A program made the translations under genes and the position numbers. Below, one piece after another: positions 42,563 to 53,690 of a stretch of 64,000 nt of DNA (its first letter is position 1; each line of letters opens with the position of its first letter). A model generated the notes under the pieces. The model had not been told where the DNA came from, ran no database searches, and saw nothing but the letters and a program-made list of their open reading frames with translations. The stretch lies in assembly GCF_034702125.1 (NCBI RefSeq), contig NC_085859.1, positions 1,731,864 through 1,795,863 on the forward strand, written 5' to 3'. The stretch is from Engraulis encrasicolus (taxonomy: Eukaryota > Chordata > Actinopteri > Clupeiformes > Engraulidae).

Positions 42563-45500
42563 CAGTGGCGTAACAACTCGGTCACGAGCCCCGGTGCGAG
42601 CATCCAGCACGGGCCCTCGGAGGTTGTGCAAATTTTAGGATATTTTATCTGGCCTACATTACGGGTGAAAGGGTGGGCTATATTCTTTGCAATTGCAATA
42701 GCATCGTGAATGCTGCAAGGATGTGCACATTTACATCATAGAGTAGGCCTATTTAAGTTATCTGTCCCCCCCAAAAAAAACAGGACAAACGCAAAGAAAG
42801 GCTTTCGGAATATGTGTCTAGAGACCGGTTGAGACAGGGACAGTGGGCTGGAGACAGTAGCAGTGTGTGCGTGTGTGCTTGCGAGCGCACGGTGCCTGCC
42901 CAGCTGACAGCAGGCTACACAGACGAGGGAGACAACCCTGCTGATCTTAAGCACCCCAGTTTAAACTTCATAGATAAAAAAATAACACTAACGACTTAAA
43001 AGATAGTTAGCACAATCAACAGGATATGCCTTCATAATGATTTCAATCTTCCACTACCCCACATAGGGCCTACACAAGGTGCCATTGCAAAGTAGTTTTG
43101 TGTCCTTTGGCATCATCAAATAACGGCACAATATGCAATGCTGGTTATGGAAGACGGTCCCGGCTACCATAAACATGGGAAAAGATGCATGGGAAAACGG
43201 TGCACTTTGAATGGAAACACAACATCCAAGACAACCATGACAACACATTGGTGACAGCCCACCAGTAAAACATACAGATAGAGCTCTACACACGCACACA
43301 GAATCGTCCACTTATTTAGATTTCTTTCTCCCCTCCCCTAGCTGACGACTCGAGAGTCTGTCGGGCATCAGTTCAGAAAGTTTTCATGCACATATGCACG
43401 AGTTCCAATAAATCGCAAAAGTTGAGGAGTTGCAATAAAACCCCTTTATTTAGCGTGGCTACAGCATAGTAAAAAATGGTGAAGGTTCTTTTTGAATAGG
43501 CATACTTTGGGTGGCTGTTTGGACGACTGGAACATCAGTCTTTAGCCTTGTCAATTTGCGCATGGTGCAACAAGGTGTTTTTGGTTTTGGTTACCGTCAG
43601 TGGGCACAACATTATGATCCTCAAACTGATTAATTAATTAATTGCTTTTGTATGGAAATTCGCCGATATGTCCTCAGTACTAGGCATCAGTTAAGTCCTC
43701 CGCATTGCGACCGCCGCTGCTGTAACCTGCATGCGCGCCCCTATCTGCACTTAATTGGATGTTTCCACCATTTCCCCCTTTCATAGTGGAGTCCCCCAGT
43801 CTTTGTTTTTACTTATCAGTTTCGGTATTTCCTTTATAGGGTACATGTGCCTGCTTATCAGTGTGTCGGTTGGGCGGGTTGCTGTTTAATTCGATGTTTG
43901 TATGACCTGAGCTGAATGCATGCAAGCAGACTGTTTGGAGTGTGAAAGTGTTGCGTGTGTTTGTTTGAACATGGCGTTGTTGTTGAATAAATGTGTGCGA
44001 GATGTAGGCCTAAGCTGTATTCAGAAATTGTTTAAAACATAGCTGCTGCTAAGAACTGTACGAAGTGTCACTTTTGTGCTTTTTATTTTCGGCAGCTTTT
44101 CACTTTTCACCGCGGTCAAGTGTTAAGACGCTTAAATAATAAATAATATTGCGCTCATGGGGATCATTATTTTTTTACATGTTAAAAAAAGGAGGGGGTG
44201 GGGGTGGTGCGTGGATTGCTGCCGACGCACGAGCGGTCTCTCTCCCAATATCCTGCGCTCTCTCCCAATATCCTGCGCTCATGGGGATCATTATTCAGCC
44301 AATGAACTTGATTTAGGCTCTATTTTAAAGACAATTATGTGTCACGTTGTACTTTGTCAGTGTCACTTTTGTGCTTTTTATTTTCGGCAGCTTTTCACTT
44401 TTCACCGCGGTCAAGTAGGCCTAAGACGCACAAGCGGTCTCTCTCCCCTAAAATATCCTGCGCTGGTGGGGGTCATTATTTTTTTTACATTTAAAAAAAA
44501 AAAGGGGGGGGGGGGGTGGATTGCTGCCGACGCACGAGCGATCTCTCGCACCATGACCATGGACAGCTCCCCACAAGTGTCGGAATGGTGACATTAAATT
44601 GTCGGAATGGTGATACCAAAATGACGGGATGTCGCAATGGCGTCATGTCGGAATGGTGCTATGTCGGAATGGCGAGTGCCCCCCCGTCGTAACATAGCCA
44701 AGCTAACAGAAGAACTTAACTTATATTATGCTAACAGGAGAAACGCTAGATGATAAAATCATCATGGAGTTGAGATGCTGTTAGCAAGTCAACACAACTA
44801 GTTGTCAATTGGAGAACACAAAACTAAGTTATAACGCTGGGAATAACTACAGCAATACCGCTGTCACAGATTACAAACTAGAATGGACACCGTTAAAAAT
44901 GTGCCTCGTCTCTTTTGTTTAACCAGACCCTGCCGAACCCAGACTACTGGACTAAATGTGACAACAACTGGAAAATACCTGAAGGAGATGAGTGATATGA
45001 AATCAATATAATGCCGCGGCGGACATTATTATAGGGAAACCTGACCTTACCTTCTTCGTAGCGTCTTTGAAATCTTCTTAGATAATATCCAAGGAGGTCT
45101 ATCCATAGGACGTTCTTGCTAGCCCGTAGCCATCTCTATTCTTGGCGAATGAAGTGACTAAACTAATTTTATATTCCGCCTTCAAGAAAGCCAACAACGC
45201 ATACTACTGTACTACAACATAGATAAGATGAGAACAAAAGGCCACGTTTTGACTGACCAGCATGCATTTAATTTGAATTGGTAAGGGAATCAATCAAGTG
45301 GTAATTCCAAACAGAATGTTACCACTGGCGACTCGCGCTCCCTGTTTACATACAGCCAATGATAGTGTATGAAAATATATATCCCACAATTCCTGGCCGC
45401 AATGTAAAAAATAAAATGCACAAATATAGCGTTCATGTGTTACCTTTATTGCTATTTGAAACATTTGTCTGAATAATTTGACTGCCCATGTAATGACCTA

Positions 45501-45713
45501 TAGGAATATAGTAACTAAAAGTGCAATTGATTTAATGCTCTAAATTCCCACCGTCTTGTGGGAGTCTGCCTCGGTCTATAACCAGTGTCTGGACAAGTTG
45601 TGAATGCATATTGGGTGCTTTGAGTATCCGTTATCAACGAGAATATAGTGGGGCCCGATCCCGGGCCCCTCAGTGGTCGCGGGCCCCGGTGCGACTGCAT
45701 AGTTACGCCACTG
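42563..45713. mobile_element. hAT-like element, 3.15 kb, 8-bp TSD
   Basis: Termini CAGTGGCGTAAC and GTTACGCCACTG; subterminal GGGCCC-rich repeats; perfect octamer duplication GCCCTTTT (42555-42562, 45714-45721). I find no hAT transposase (no dimerisation-domain-like frame). An internal tandem duplication lies at about 44067-44330 and 44357-44540, and there are several 'atgtcggaatggtg' repeats at 44580-44680. It is non-autonomous, in intron 1 of TRIM copy 2. Confidence 0.85.
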
Positions 45714-45721
45714 GCCCTTTT

Positions 45722-46600
45722 ATCCTTTTATTGACAAATTGCACTTTGTTTGTTAGCTGTTGCTGCTGTTGTTGTAATGTAAGGCATTACTTTAAAATGG
45801 TAGTAATATGTAATAAGTAGTGCATTACAGCTTTTGAGTAACCTTCCCAACAGTGGTTGCTGCTGTCTAGACCTATGTGTTACTGCTGTCTTGCTGTACA
45901 TTTAATCGCCCCTTTTGGGGACAGTGAAGTTGAAAGTTGAAGTTGACCTATATGATACGATGCATCCTGTAGCGTCCTCAAAAATAAACTGTTAGGTTCA
46001 AACCCTTAACATTTGTAAATATGAAAGACCTGAAATGAAAGACACAGAGAATCAGTAATTAAGTTTCAAGCCGGCTTGGAGAGCGAGTGGGAAGAACCGT
46101 CAGCGACCATTTTCCCCAGTCGTTCTAACACTGAAATATCTCCAAGCCATATTTATTGAAGGATTGTCCCTGATTACATTTTGGTATCTCTTCCCGCTAA
46201 GGAGGGGGGCGTTCACCCAGGATAGAGATGAATTCATTCACACACACACACACACACACAAACACACGAACACACAGGCCTTGGCCTGCCATGTGGAGAT
46301 GCAACTCTGTTGTGTTTGGGCATTCCATTGTTCTGGTACAGATAAAGTCCTCGCACAGTCCAGTAATCTTCTGCTTAGCCTTGAACAGGAATTCTTGAAT
46401 GCGAAAGGGCACATTTGTGCCAAGGCAACATGTTTGCTCTCATAAAGAATAAAATACAGTTCCAACATAACCATCAACTAAGAATCTGTTGTGTTGATGG
46501 TACAGGAACCTTGGTACCTTGGGGCAGCCATGGAGTAATGCTGTTTAGGTAGTTGGACTGCAGATCACAGGGTTCATTTTACTCATCGATGCACCCTGTA
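45722..46600. other. Intronic sequence with SINE/hAT scraps
   Basis: Holds a hAT-type end (gtaaccttcccaacagtgg near 45840), a short (CA)n at 46239-46262, and two copies of 'gcatcctgtagcgtcctcaa' / 'gcaccctgtagcgtcctcag' (about 45961 and 46589). No gene is seen. Confidence 0.5.
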
Positions 46601-46621
46601 GCGTCCTCAGAAATAAACTAT

Positions 46622-47008
46622 CCAGTAACCAATGCACCTAACCCCACACTGCTCCAGGGACTGTAACCAATACCCTGTACCAAGGCACCTAACCCCACAC
46701 TGCTCCAGGGACTGTAACCAATAACCTTGTATCAAGGCACCTATCCCCACACTGCTCTAGAGACTGTAACCAATACCCTGTACTAAGGCACCTAACCCCA
46801 CACTGCTCCAGGGACTGGAACCAATACCCTGTACTAAGGCACCTAACCCCACACTGCTCCAGGGACTGTAACCAATACCCTGTACCAAGGCACCTAACCC
46901 CACACTGCTCCAGGGACCGTAGCCAACACCCTGTACCAAGGCACCTAACCCCACACTGCTCCAGGGACCGTAGCCAACACCCTGTACCAAGGCACCTAAC
47001 CCCACACT
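46622..47008 (-). repeat. 51-bp minisatellite from a SINE module
   Basis: About seven and a half units containing 'ggcacctaaccccacactgc' and 'tccagggactgtaaccaata'. The array is followed by the SINE-tail motif 'aaaagtgtctgctgtgtgta' and (TAATG)n, so it grew inside a SINE. Minus-strand open frames are periodic artefacts. Confidence 0.9.
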
Positions 47009-47037
47009 TGTTTTGTATAAAAAAGTGTCTGCTGTGT

Positions 47038-47105
47038 GTAATGTAATGTAATGTAATGTAATGTAATGTGTAATGTAATGTAATGTAATGTAATGTAATG
47101 TAATA
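47038..47105 (+). repeat. (TAATG)n microsatellite
   Basis: Twelve or so pentanucleotide units, the tail of the SINE-like repeat just upstream. Confidence 0.95.
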
Positions 47106-47126
47106 CTTTAATTCATGCTGGTGCAG

Positions 47127-47222
47127 GAGGGGTTGAAACGGAGCCAGAGGAGATGCCAGCAGATAATCCAGTTGAAGGAGAAGGAGCTGCAGGAGCTGAG
47201 GAAGGCTGTGGAGACTCTCATG
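47127..47222 (+). CDS. TRIM copy 2, exon 2: first coiled-coil exon
   Basis: 96 bp, phase 0/0, acceptor GGTGCAG and donor CTCATG/GTGAGA. Encodes EGLKRSQRRCQQ then KEKELQELRKAVETL, differing from the copy 1 exon at only a few positions. Immediate downstream intron sequence is also partly shared with copy 1 (gtgagaac). Confidence 0.88.
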
Positions 47223-47317
47223 GTGAGAACCATACTTGTCAACCATCCCTAATTTCCCGGGAAACTCCCTAATTTTGACTTTTCACGATTACTTCCCAAT
47301 TTGGTTTTTTTTCCCAG

Positions 47318-47867
47318 AACCCCTTGTGGGATTGTCCACAGATTTTTATTTTATTTTTTTCTTCATTCTCCATGAATTCTTCTTTTGAAAAATGTCAATG
47401 AGACTTGTCTTATGTGATGTTTTCTTTTGTAATTTCCAACCTGAACATGGGCAACATGCACATTGAGAGCAATATGTTTTCTATGCGTTTCTTCCGCTGC
47501 CATCTGCTGGTCAAAAAAAGTAACAACATGACTCCTTGTGCCTGACCTACTGTCTCTTTTGGTGTGCGAACCTGCTCCCACATTGAACGCTCCTGAAATC
47601 ATTGAAATTGAAAGGGATACCTGTACCCCTGCACAGGGACTCTCGGGTGATCATGTCTGGGCAAAATTTGCATTTGATTATTTAGTCTTTACATTAAATG
47701 TTATCAAAATCATGTTGCTCTCTTTTTGCATTTTACCCATGTTCAGGGTGGAAATTACAAAAGAAAACATCACATAAGACAAGTCTCATTGGCATTTTTA
47801 AAAAGAAGACTTCATGGAGAATGAAGAAAAATATAAAATAAAAATCTGTGGACAATCCCACAAGGTG
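47318..47867. mobile_element. Fold-back element with about 130-bp arms
   Basis: The left arm (47318-47452: ccttgtgggattgtccacag, gacttgtcttatgtgatgtt) is the reverse complement of the right arm (47737-47867). The spacer is about 285 bp and non-coding. Downstream to 48440 nothing else is identifiable. Confidence 0.7.
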
Positions 47868-48457
47868 TTCTGGTGCTCTGAAAATGGCACCCAAAATTAT
47901 TTGTCAGATTTGTGAGGTCTTCTGGTCAAACACTGATGGGGTTTCCTTTCTATTTATAGATTTTTATGGGAGTGTTTCTACTTGTATCTACAAGGGGGAA
48001 AATCATGAGGCTATGTTGGGCACAAATATGTCTTCTGAAGGCCTAAACAGAGCACAGCCAAAAACTCCAGTACAATTTGTATCATCTTTGAGGGAATGCT
48101 ATGACGATGCAGGATCATACAGACCAAAACTGACAGTTTTGCAACAAACTATTCCTATCTATGTACCAGCATGCCAAATTTGACACTTCCTACATGGCTT
48201 AGTTCTTGAGCTACGGGCTTGTGAACTTTGACAAAAAAAAGAGTGTGAACAAAATGGGCTCCCCCTCCCCCAGTGAAACTGGCTGTAACATGGAAAGTAT
48301 ACATATTACACTCAACTAAAGTAACAGTGTTTCTCTTAAGTACCATGGGTACACTCAGTAATATTTTCAGAATTGTTTGAGACCTAAGTATGCGGGCTCC
48401 TGTTGATTTGGCGTGGAATGACCCTGGCATTACTTACAGGATTCAGTCTCATTTTAA

Positions 48458-48775
48458 CCCTTGTAAGGTGTTCGGGTCATTTTGACCCGATTTCATTTTT
48501 TTTTTTTTTGCTTGAGAAAAATAGTATCAGTTGTCATTCTTTCACTCTGAACAGGAATCTGAAGAAAAAAAACAGTGACCCCAGTGTCTCCTTATCTTTT
48601 TCTCTCTGTCCTTCTCTCAAAAACATATATACACAGAACTTCACAAACATGATGAAGGGAACATGAGGGTGGATATGAACTATGATTTTTCCTTTTTAAA
48701 TTAATTTTGTATATGGCCAGGTCAAAATGACCCGAACACCTTCTATGTTACAAAAACACGAACACCTTACAAGGG
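48458..48775. mobile_element. piggyBac-like MITE, 318 bp, with paralogous empty site
   Basis: Termini CCCTTGTAAGGTGTTCGGGT and, inward from the right, CCCTTGTAAGGTGTTCG. The left flank is TTAA (48454-48457) and the right CTAA (mutated TTAA). Subterminal GGGTCATTTTGACCC palindromes. TRIM copy 1 keeps the uninterrupted site at about 5010-5040 (gtctcattttacacaataca), so insertion post-dates the TRIM duplication. Confidence 0.85.
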
Positions 48776-48790
48776 CTAAACAATACACAC

Positions 48791-50724
48791 CAGGCTTTCC
48801 CCCAGCGCTTTCTTATCAAGGCGGCCGCCTTGACTAAACCCCACCCCCGCCTTGGCTACGTTCCCTAAAAAAAAAAAAAAAAAAAAAAAAAAATGCGTCC
48901 GAGGGCAAAAAAAAAAAAAAAAAAAACTTGTAAAAAAAAAAAAGTTGTAATGCATGTTCAAGCGCAGGCACTAGGACAACATCGGTTGGACTAAATGGTG
49001 ACACCTAGTGGTCGGATTTATTACTACGCCATGTGTGTCCATCCTCGAGGCCATATTTTGAAACAATTTTAATTTTCAATTCTTGGGTTGCAGTTACGTC
49101 AGAATGCCCCTTCACTGGAGCGCGCGAATTTGAAATGGTGGACAACCCTGGCTTGGAGCCATTGAAACCCATTCAAAAGTACATTTGTTCGATGTTCGAC
49201 AGAATATTTTTAATTAGACCTTAAGACACACCATGGGTTTTGTTTAAAAGCTGAGAACCTCAGCTTTCCATACATGAAAACGGTATTTTCCTAGCATCTA
49301 CCAATCCGAAGGTAGCCTACTTTAAGTGCAGAATTACTTTTCTAAAGATAGCGTTTTGTTTCCTTGGAAACGGACGCGGTTTATGTGTTACGCATACGCT
49401 ATTTGACTCGGGTTTGCATTATTATGGATGAATTTCTAATCTTGACATTCTAATGGACAATCTGTGCGAGTTTCAAAATGCGTTTTTATGTAACATGGGA
49501 GTAAAATGTTTTAACAGTACGCCCGTCTGGGAATTGTTAGCTAGTTCGCTAGTTAGCTAGCAAGTAAGTAATAGCAGAAATAAACTCTCTCTGGTAATAG
49601 ATATTAGAATCGATCTGTCTCAATGGCCCAAGCATAAACAAAGAAACACCAGGATTTGGATGTAATGCTATAATATCAGCAATTTGTCAAAGCAAAACAT
49701 TCTGAGAACATTCACAGAACCAGTTCATTATATCCACAGCCTTGAGTGTCGGCAAATCTTTCCACTTTTGACATGATGTAGTGTAGAGACCTAGCACTTG
49801 CTAGCTAACTAGCGGGCCAGCTAGTTTAACAAATCCCAGACGGGATGTAAACACATTTACTCCCATATCACATAAAAACACATTATGAAATTCGCATAGA
49901 TTGTCCATTAACATGTCAAGATTAGAAATTCATCCATAATAGTGCAAAACCGAGTCAAATAGCGTATGCGTAACACATAAACCGCGTCCGTTTCCAAGGA
50001 AACAAAACGCTATCTTTAGAAAAGTAATTCCGCACTTAAAGTGGGCTACCTTCGGATTGGTAGATGCTAGGAAAATACCGCTTTCAGTTATGGAAAGCTG
50101 AGGTTCTCAGCTTTTAAACAAGTCCAATGGTGTGTCTTTAGGTATAATTAAAAATATTCTGTGTCAGATCGAAAAAATGAAGTTTTGAATGGGTTTCAAT
50201 GGCTCCAAGCCCAGGTTGTCCACCTGCAGCGGTAGATCATTCACCACCAGGGGGCAGCACTATGACGTCAGCAGCAACCCAAGAATTAGCATAAATGGGC
50301 CACCAGTAGGGCACTGGAACTCTTTTTTGAAAAACCGAGAAGGATGGCCTGCAAGGACAAGACTTGCAAAATGTGCCATAGGTAGTCATAGGTAGCCAGT
50401 CAATTTTGCACTCCATTTGGTTTCTCTTTTTCGTTAATGTAAACAACCTGCACTGCACTTTTTGTTACATTTTTCTTTTCAGCTTCTGTAAATAGTTTTG
50501 ATATGGCAGGTCAATAAATACATATTTTCCAGTTCTACACAGCTTTGTTATTATTCAACCCCCCCCCCCAAACCCCCGAAACAGTATTCGTGCCGTGCGT
50601 GACATCAAACCCCGCCAACACCTCCCCCCGCGTGACATCGCGAGTGGCGCCCCCCCGCCGCCCCCCAGGGACAGACTCGAAGCCTCACCACCTTGACTAA
50701 CCAATTTTCTGGGGGAAACACTGC
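48791..50724. mobile_element. hAT-like element holding a palindromic insert
   Basis: The ends read (C)AGGCTTTCCCCCAGCG and, inward from the right, (CA)GTGTTTCCCCCAG. The flanks TACACACC and TGCACACC match at 7 of 8 bases. In copy 1 the matching intron runs on without it (caatacacaacaatgc near 5030). Contains A-rich runs at 48850-48880 and 48908-48926, and C-rich sequence at 50560-50665. No transposase. Confidence 0.65.
49078..50287. mobile_element. 1.2-kb long-inverted-repeat element
   Basis: The left arm (49078-about 49545) is matched in reverse complement by the right arm (about 49838-50287), from AATTCTTGGGTTGC / GCAACCCAAGAATT at the ends through 'aaaagctgagaacctcagct' and 'aaacggacgcggtttatgtg' to the centre. 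The loop is about 290 bp. Both arms include the same 'ggcttggagccattgaaacc' block. Non-coding; RNA would fold into a roughly 450-bp duplex. Confidence 0.8.
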
Positions 50725-50752
50725 ACACCATTGCTTTTCTCAATATCGCCCT

Positions 50753-50875
50753 AGATGTCTACAGATATTGACTTTTAAATGATATAGATGTCTACAGATA
50801 TTGACTTTTAAATGATATAGATGTCTACAGATATTGACTTTTAAATGATATAGATGTCTACAGATATTGAACATT
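50753..50875 (+). repeat. 33-34-bp tandem repeat, about four copies
   Basis: Unit 'gatgtctacagatattgact' plus 'tttaaatgatata'. The last unit diverges into 'acatttagatgataag', and the array precedes the (GT)n block upstream of TRIM exon 3. Confidence 0.95.
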
Positions 50876-50924
50876 TAGATGATAAGCTAAGCCAGCTATG
50901 GGTCCTAAACAACTTGTTGTTGAA

Positions 50925-50925
<1 letters not shown>

Positions 50926-51015
<90 letters not shown>

Positions 51016-51084
51016 AGTGTGCGTGTGTGTGTGTGTGTCTGTGTGTGTGCGTGTGCGTGTGCGTGTGCGTGTGTGTGTGTGTGT
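50926..51084. repeat. (GT)n microsatellite next to a splice acceptor
   Basis: About 155 bp of GT with a few CGCG and GTCT interruptions, ending eight bases before the AG of TRIM copy 2 exon 3, so it acts as part of the polypyrimidine-side context. Confidence 0.97.
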
Positions 51085-51092
51085 CCTATCAG

Positions 51093-51326
51093 TCTGGTGC
51101 ACAGACAGCAGTGGAGGAGAGTGAGACTATGTTTACTGAGATGATCCTCTCCATTGAGAGAATGTCTTCTGAGGTGACAGAGCTGATTAGAGCTCAGGAG
51201 GAGGCTGAGGTGAGTCGAGCCGAAGAACTCCTGAAGCGACTGGAGCAGGAGATTGCTGAGCTGAAGACGACAGATGCTGAGATGAAGCAGCTTTCACTGA
51301 CACAGGATCCAATCCATTTCCTCAAG
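51093..51326 (+). CDS. TRIM copy 2, exon 3: 234-bp coiled-coil exon
   Basis: Exactly 234 bp (78 codons), the size typical for TRIM coiled-coil exons. Acceptor CCTATCAG, donor CTCAAG/GTAGAC, phase 0/0. Encodes a heptad-rich helix ([35 protein letters not shown]) ending in TQDPIHFLK. This exon is missing in copy 1. Confidence 0.9.
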
Positions 51327-51449
51327 GTAGACAACATTACTTTTTAGCTCAAAAGTTCGAGTTCGAAAGTTAATGTCCTGCTGATCAAGGGCTCATGTTA
51401 GTAGGTCTACCCTAAACTAATGTGTGTGTGTGTGTGTTTCTCTGTGCAG

Positions 51450-51621
51450 AACATTGAGTCCATCACTGGGAGACCTTTCAGCACAATTCCAACCAGTGTG
51501 ACTGTAGGACAAAACTTCTCCTTGGAGCCCCTGAAGGACTCTGTGTCTGCACTGAAGATGCAGCTGGAGGAGAAATTAGATTCAATCTTCAAGCAGGATG
51601 TAGTCAAGATACCTTCAGCAG
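51450..51621 (+). CDS. TRIM copy 2, exon 4: linker after the coiled coil
   Basis: 172 bp, acceptor CTGTGCAG (after a (TG)9 run), donor GCAG/GTTTGA, phase 0 to 1. Encodes NIESITGRPFSTIPTSVTV, followed by LKMQLEEKLDSIFKQD. The second half is what survives in copy 1 at 8459-8538. Confidence 0.9.
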
Positions 51622-51749
51622 GTTTGACAAATATAGAAATCATAACAGGCATCTTCAATTACCTTAGACAGACACGAACGTTTCATATGTTTTTCTTCAA
51701 TTTTAGTCTTAGTCATATTTTTGTCATTGCTTTCCCAATTTAGTCTTAA

Positions 51750-52436
51750 GGCTCAGTTATGCTTCCTACTTGTGCCACAGAGTGAGCTTGACGCAGCCAT
51801 GATGCAGTTAATTCTTGTTTATGCCCTGTTTTGAAGCACGGTCTGCGCGATGTCATTCCACGCTGAAACTGCCTTCAATACAAAGAGTAAACTAGACGTG
51901 TCGGTTGTTTTTTAGCATCACAGACTCGACGAGAATGAAAATGAAACATTAAATCTTTATATCACGTGCATGTTTGATCGCACTGGCAGCCACAGTAGTA
52001 GTTTGGAACAAAGAAGTGGCTCATTTGTCGAGGACGAAGCGGAATGTTTCCTCGACCTCGGAACCACTGTTCAACTGTCCAAATAACTTCAGCGTCGTAA
52101 CTTGCAAGCGCATGTGTTGTCTTCGGTTCGTGTAAATAAATCAAACAACAAAGCACGGGCAACTTATTTAATGAAGAGCTCACAGTCCGTAGACCGACGA
52201 AGGTTAGAACAAGGAAGTAGCGTTTGTTCTCGACTCGAGGTCAGAGCAGGCTGGTCGAGAGGACCAATCAGAGACCTATTTTCGCCCATTCACGCCGTCG
52301 CTCCCTGCGTCGAGACACAATTGTGGGGAGGTGCCCCAGAGTACCTGCGTGATGGGGGGGCCTTCACTACGTTAACTGCGCGGCTCACTGCATCATGATG
52401 CAGTGACGCTGATCTCGAGGCATAAACCACCCTTAA
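51750..52436. mobile_element. MITE-like insert in intron 4
   Basis: The ends are inverted: left TTAAGGCTCAGTTATGC, and inward from the right TTAAGGGTGGTTTATGC. A repeated 'atgcagt' hairpin (gcatcatgatgc) lies at 52389-52400. It has no transposase; superfamily uncertain. The host intron resumes with 'gtcttagtataaatgacg'. Confidence 0.5.
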
Positions 52437-52595
52437 GTCTTAGTATAAATGACGAAAATCAAAAAGAGGCATTGACGAAATAGTTTAGTCAAAGTCATGG
52501 TTGACGAAATTAACCCTGGACAAGACATGACTGTTTCATTTGTTTTCCTTCACTTAATCATATAACAGTGACACACGTGATGTTTTCTGTCTCAG

Positions 52596-52652
52596 TGTCT
52601 GATGGCCAGGCTCCTATTGCTGAACCAGTGACCAGAGAGGACTTCTTACAGT
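52596..52652 (+). CDS. TRIM copy 2, exon 5: 57-bp linker exon
   Basis: Acceptor GTCTCAG, donor GTGAGT, phase 1/1. Encodes SDGQAPIAEPVTREDFLQ. The downstream intron starts gtgagttggacacacacaca as in copy 1, so even the CA repeat start was inherited from the common ancestor. Confidence 0.88.
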
Positions 52653-52719
52653 GTGAGTTGGACACACACACAGTGTATGTAACAAATGTTTACATATCAT
52701 AGAGGAAGACACCCCCCCC

Positions 52720-53690
52720 CATTCTGTGAACAGAAGGGGCCCCAGCACTGGTCCTTGGGGTACGCCTGTGGAGAGGGTGTGAGTCGTAGACAGTTTCCCT
52801 TGCCATGACACACTGAAGGTGTGTCCAGAGAGGTAGGAGTTGAACCATGAGTGGACAACACCAGTGATTCCCATGGTCGTGAGTATCCTCAGGAGTATCT
52901 GGTTGACTGTGTCAAAGGCTGCAGACAGGTCTAGGTGGATGAGGACCAAGGATAGTCCCTCCCAGAGCCATACAATAAGAGTCGGGCAATCTCCACTGTG
53001 TCCTAGGGCCAACTTCCGCATTAGCAAAATTAGCAAATTTAGCGTCTCAGAGGTGCTTAGCGTTGCGAATGTTAGTGCCTAGAAGTGGGCGTAGCACACA
53101 GCAAATGCAATGCGATGCAATGCAGGGAATATGACAAGACTTGCTGTTCGTAGTAATAACATCAGATAAACATCACAGATGGTAAAACTCTTGTGATTAT
53201 CATTACCGAGACAGTTGATAGATAACACATTTGTGGTGATTACCTCGCAGTATAGTTCATTAGTCCTTATTCTTGGCTTTTTATGTGGTGGTTCTGTGTT
53301 GAGTCTATGGAGAGACAGCCGCTTTAGGCACGACCTCGATCTCGTTGAAAGGCTGCAATTTATTTCCTGGTCCTCCATTCGCGTAACTCTCCTATTGTAT
53401 GGCACTGGAAGGGGGCAGCAAACATGGCCCGCCCACTTGACATCCAGGCCCGCCTCCTGGTCCCTCCGTTTCTTGCAGTCCTTAGAGCTTCAGTTGCTGA
53501 TAGTAAGGAGGATTCAGTTGAGTGTCCACTTCTGAAACCAGATTGTTTGGGGTCCAGTAGTCCATTCTGGTTTAGGAAGTTGGTGACCTGTTTTGCAACT
53601 GCCCTTTCCAGGGTCTTGGATAGGAAGGGAAGCAGTGAGACAGGTCTGTAGTTTTCCCCTTGAGCCGAGTTCAGTGTAGGGAGGAAGTGA
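52720..53690 (-). pseudogene. LINE RT fragment (Rex1/CR1-like), split by an insert
   Basis: Minus-strand RT blocks in order: LPFLSKTLERAVAKQV, GFRSGHSTESSLLSA (53457-53670), then after a roughly 470-bp insert HLDLSAAFDTVNQ, WFNSYLSGHTF and TGVPQGPVLGPLLF (52720-52990). Frames are broken. The insert (about 52995-53455) shares 'cccgcccacttgacatccag' with 53731-53750, suggesting repeated insertion of one MITE family. It lies in intron 5. Confidence 0.8.

Noticed and set aside
42563..45713. Autonomous hAT element
   Set aside because: Ends and duplication are clear, but no frame longer than about 145 codons and none resembles a hAT transposase.
46689..47246. 185-codon minus-strand frame with Cys-Gly repeats
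   Set aside because: Translation of a 51-bp SINE-derived minisatellite running antisense into TRIM exon 2.
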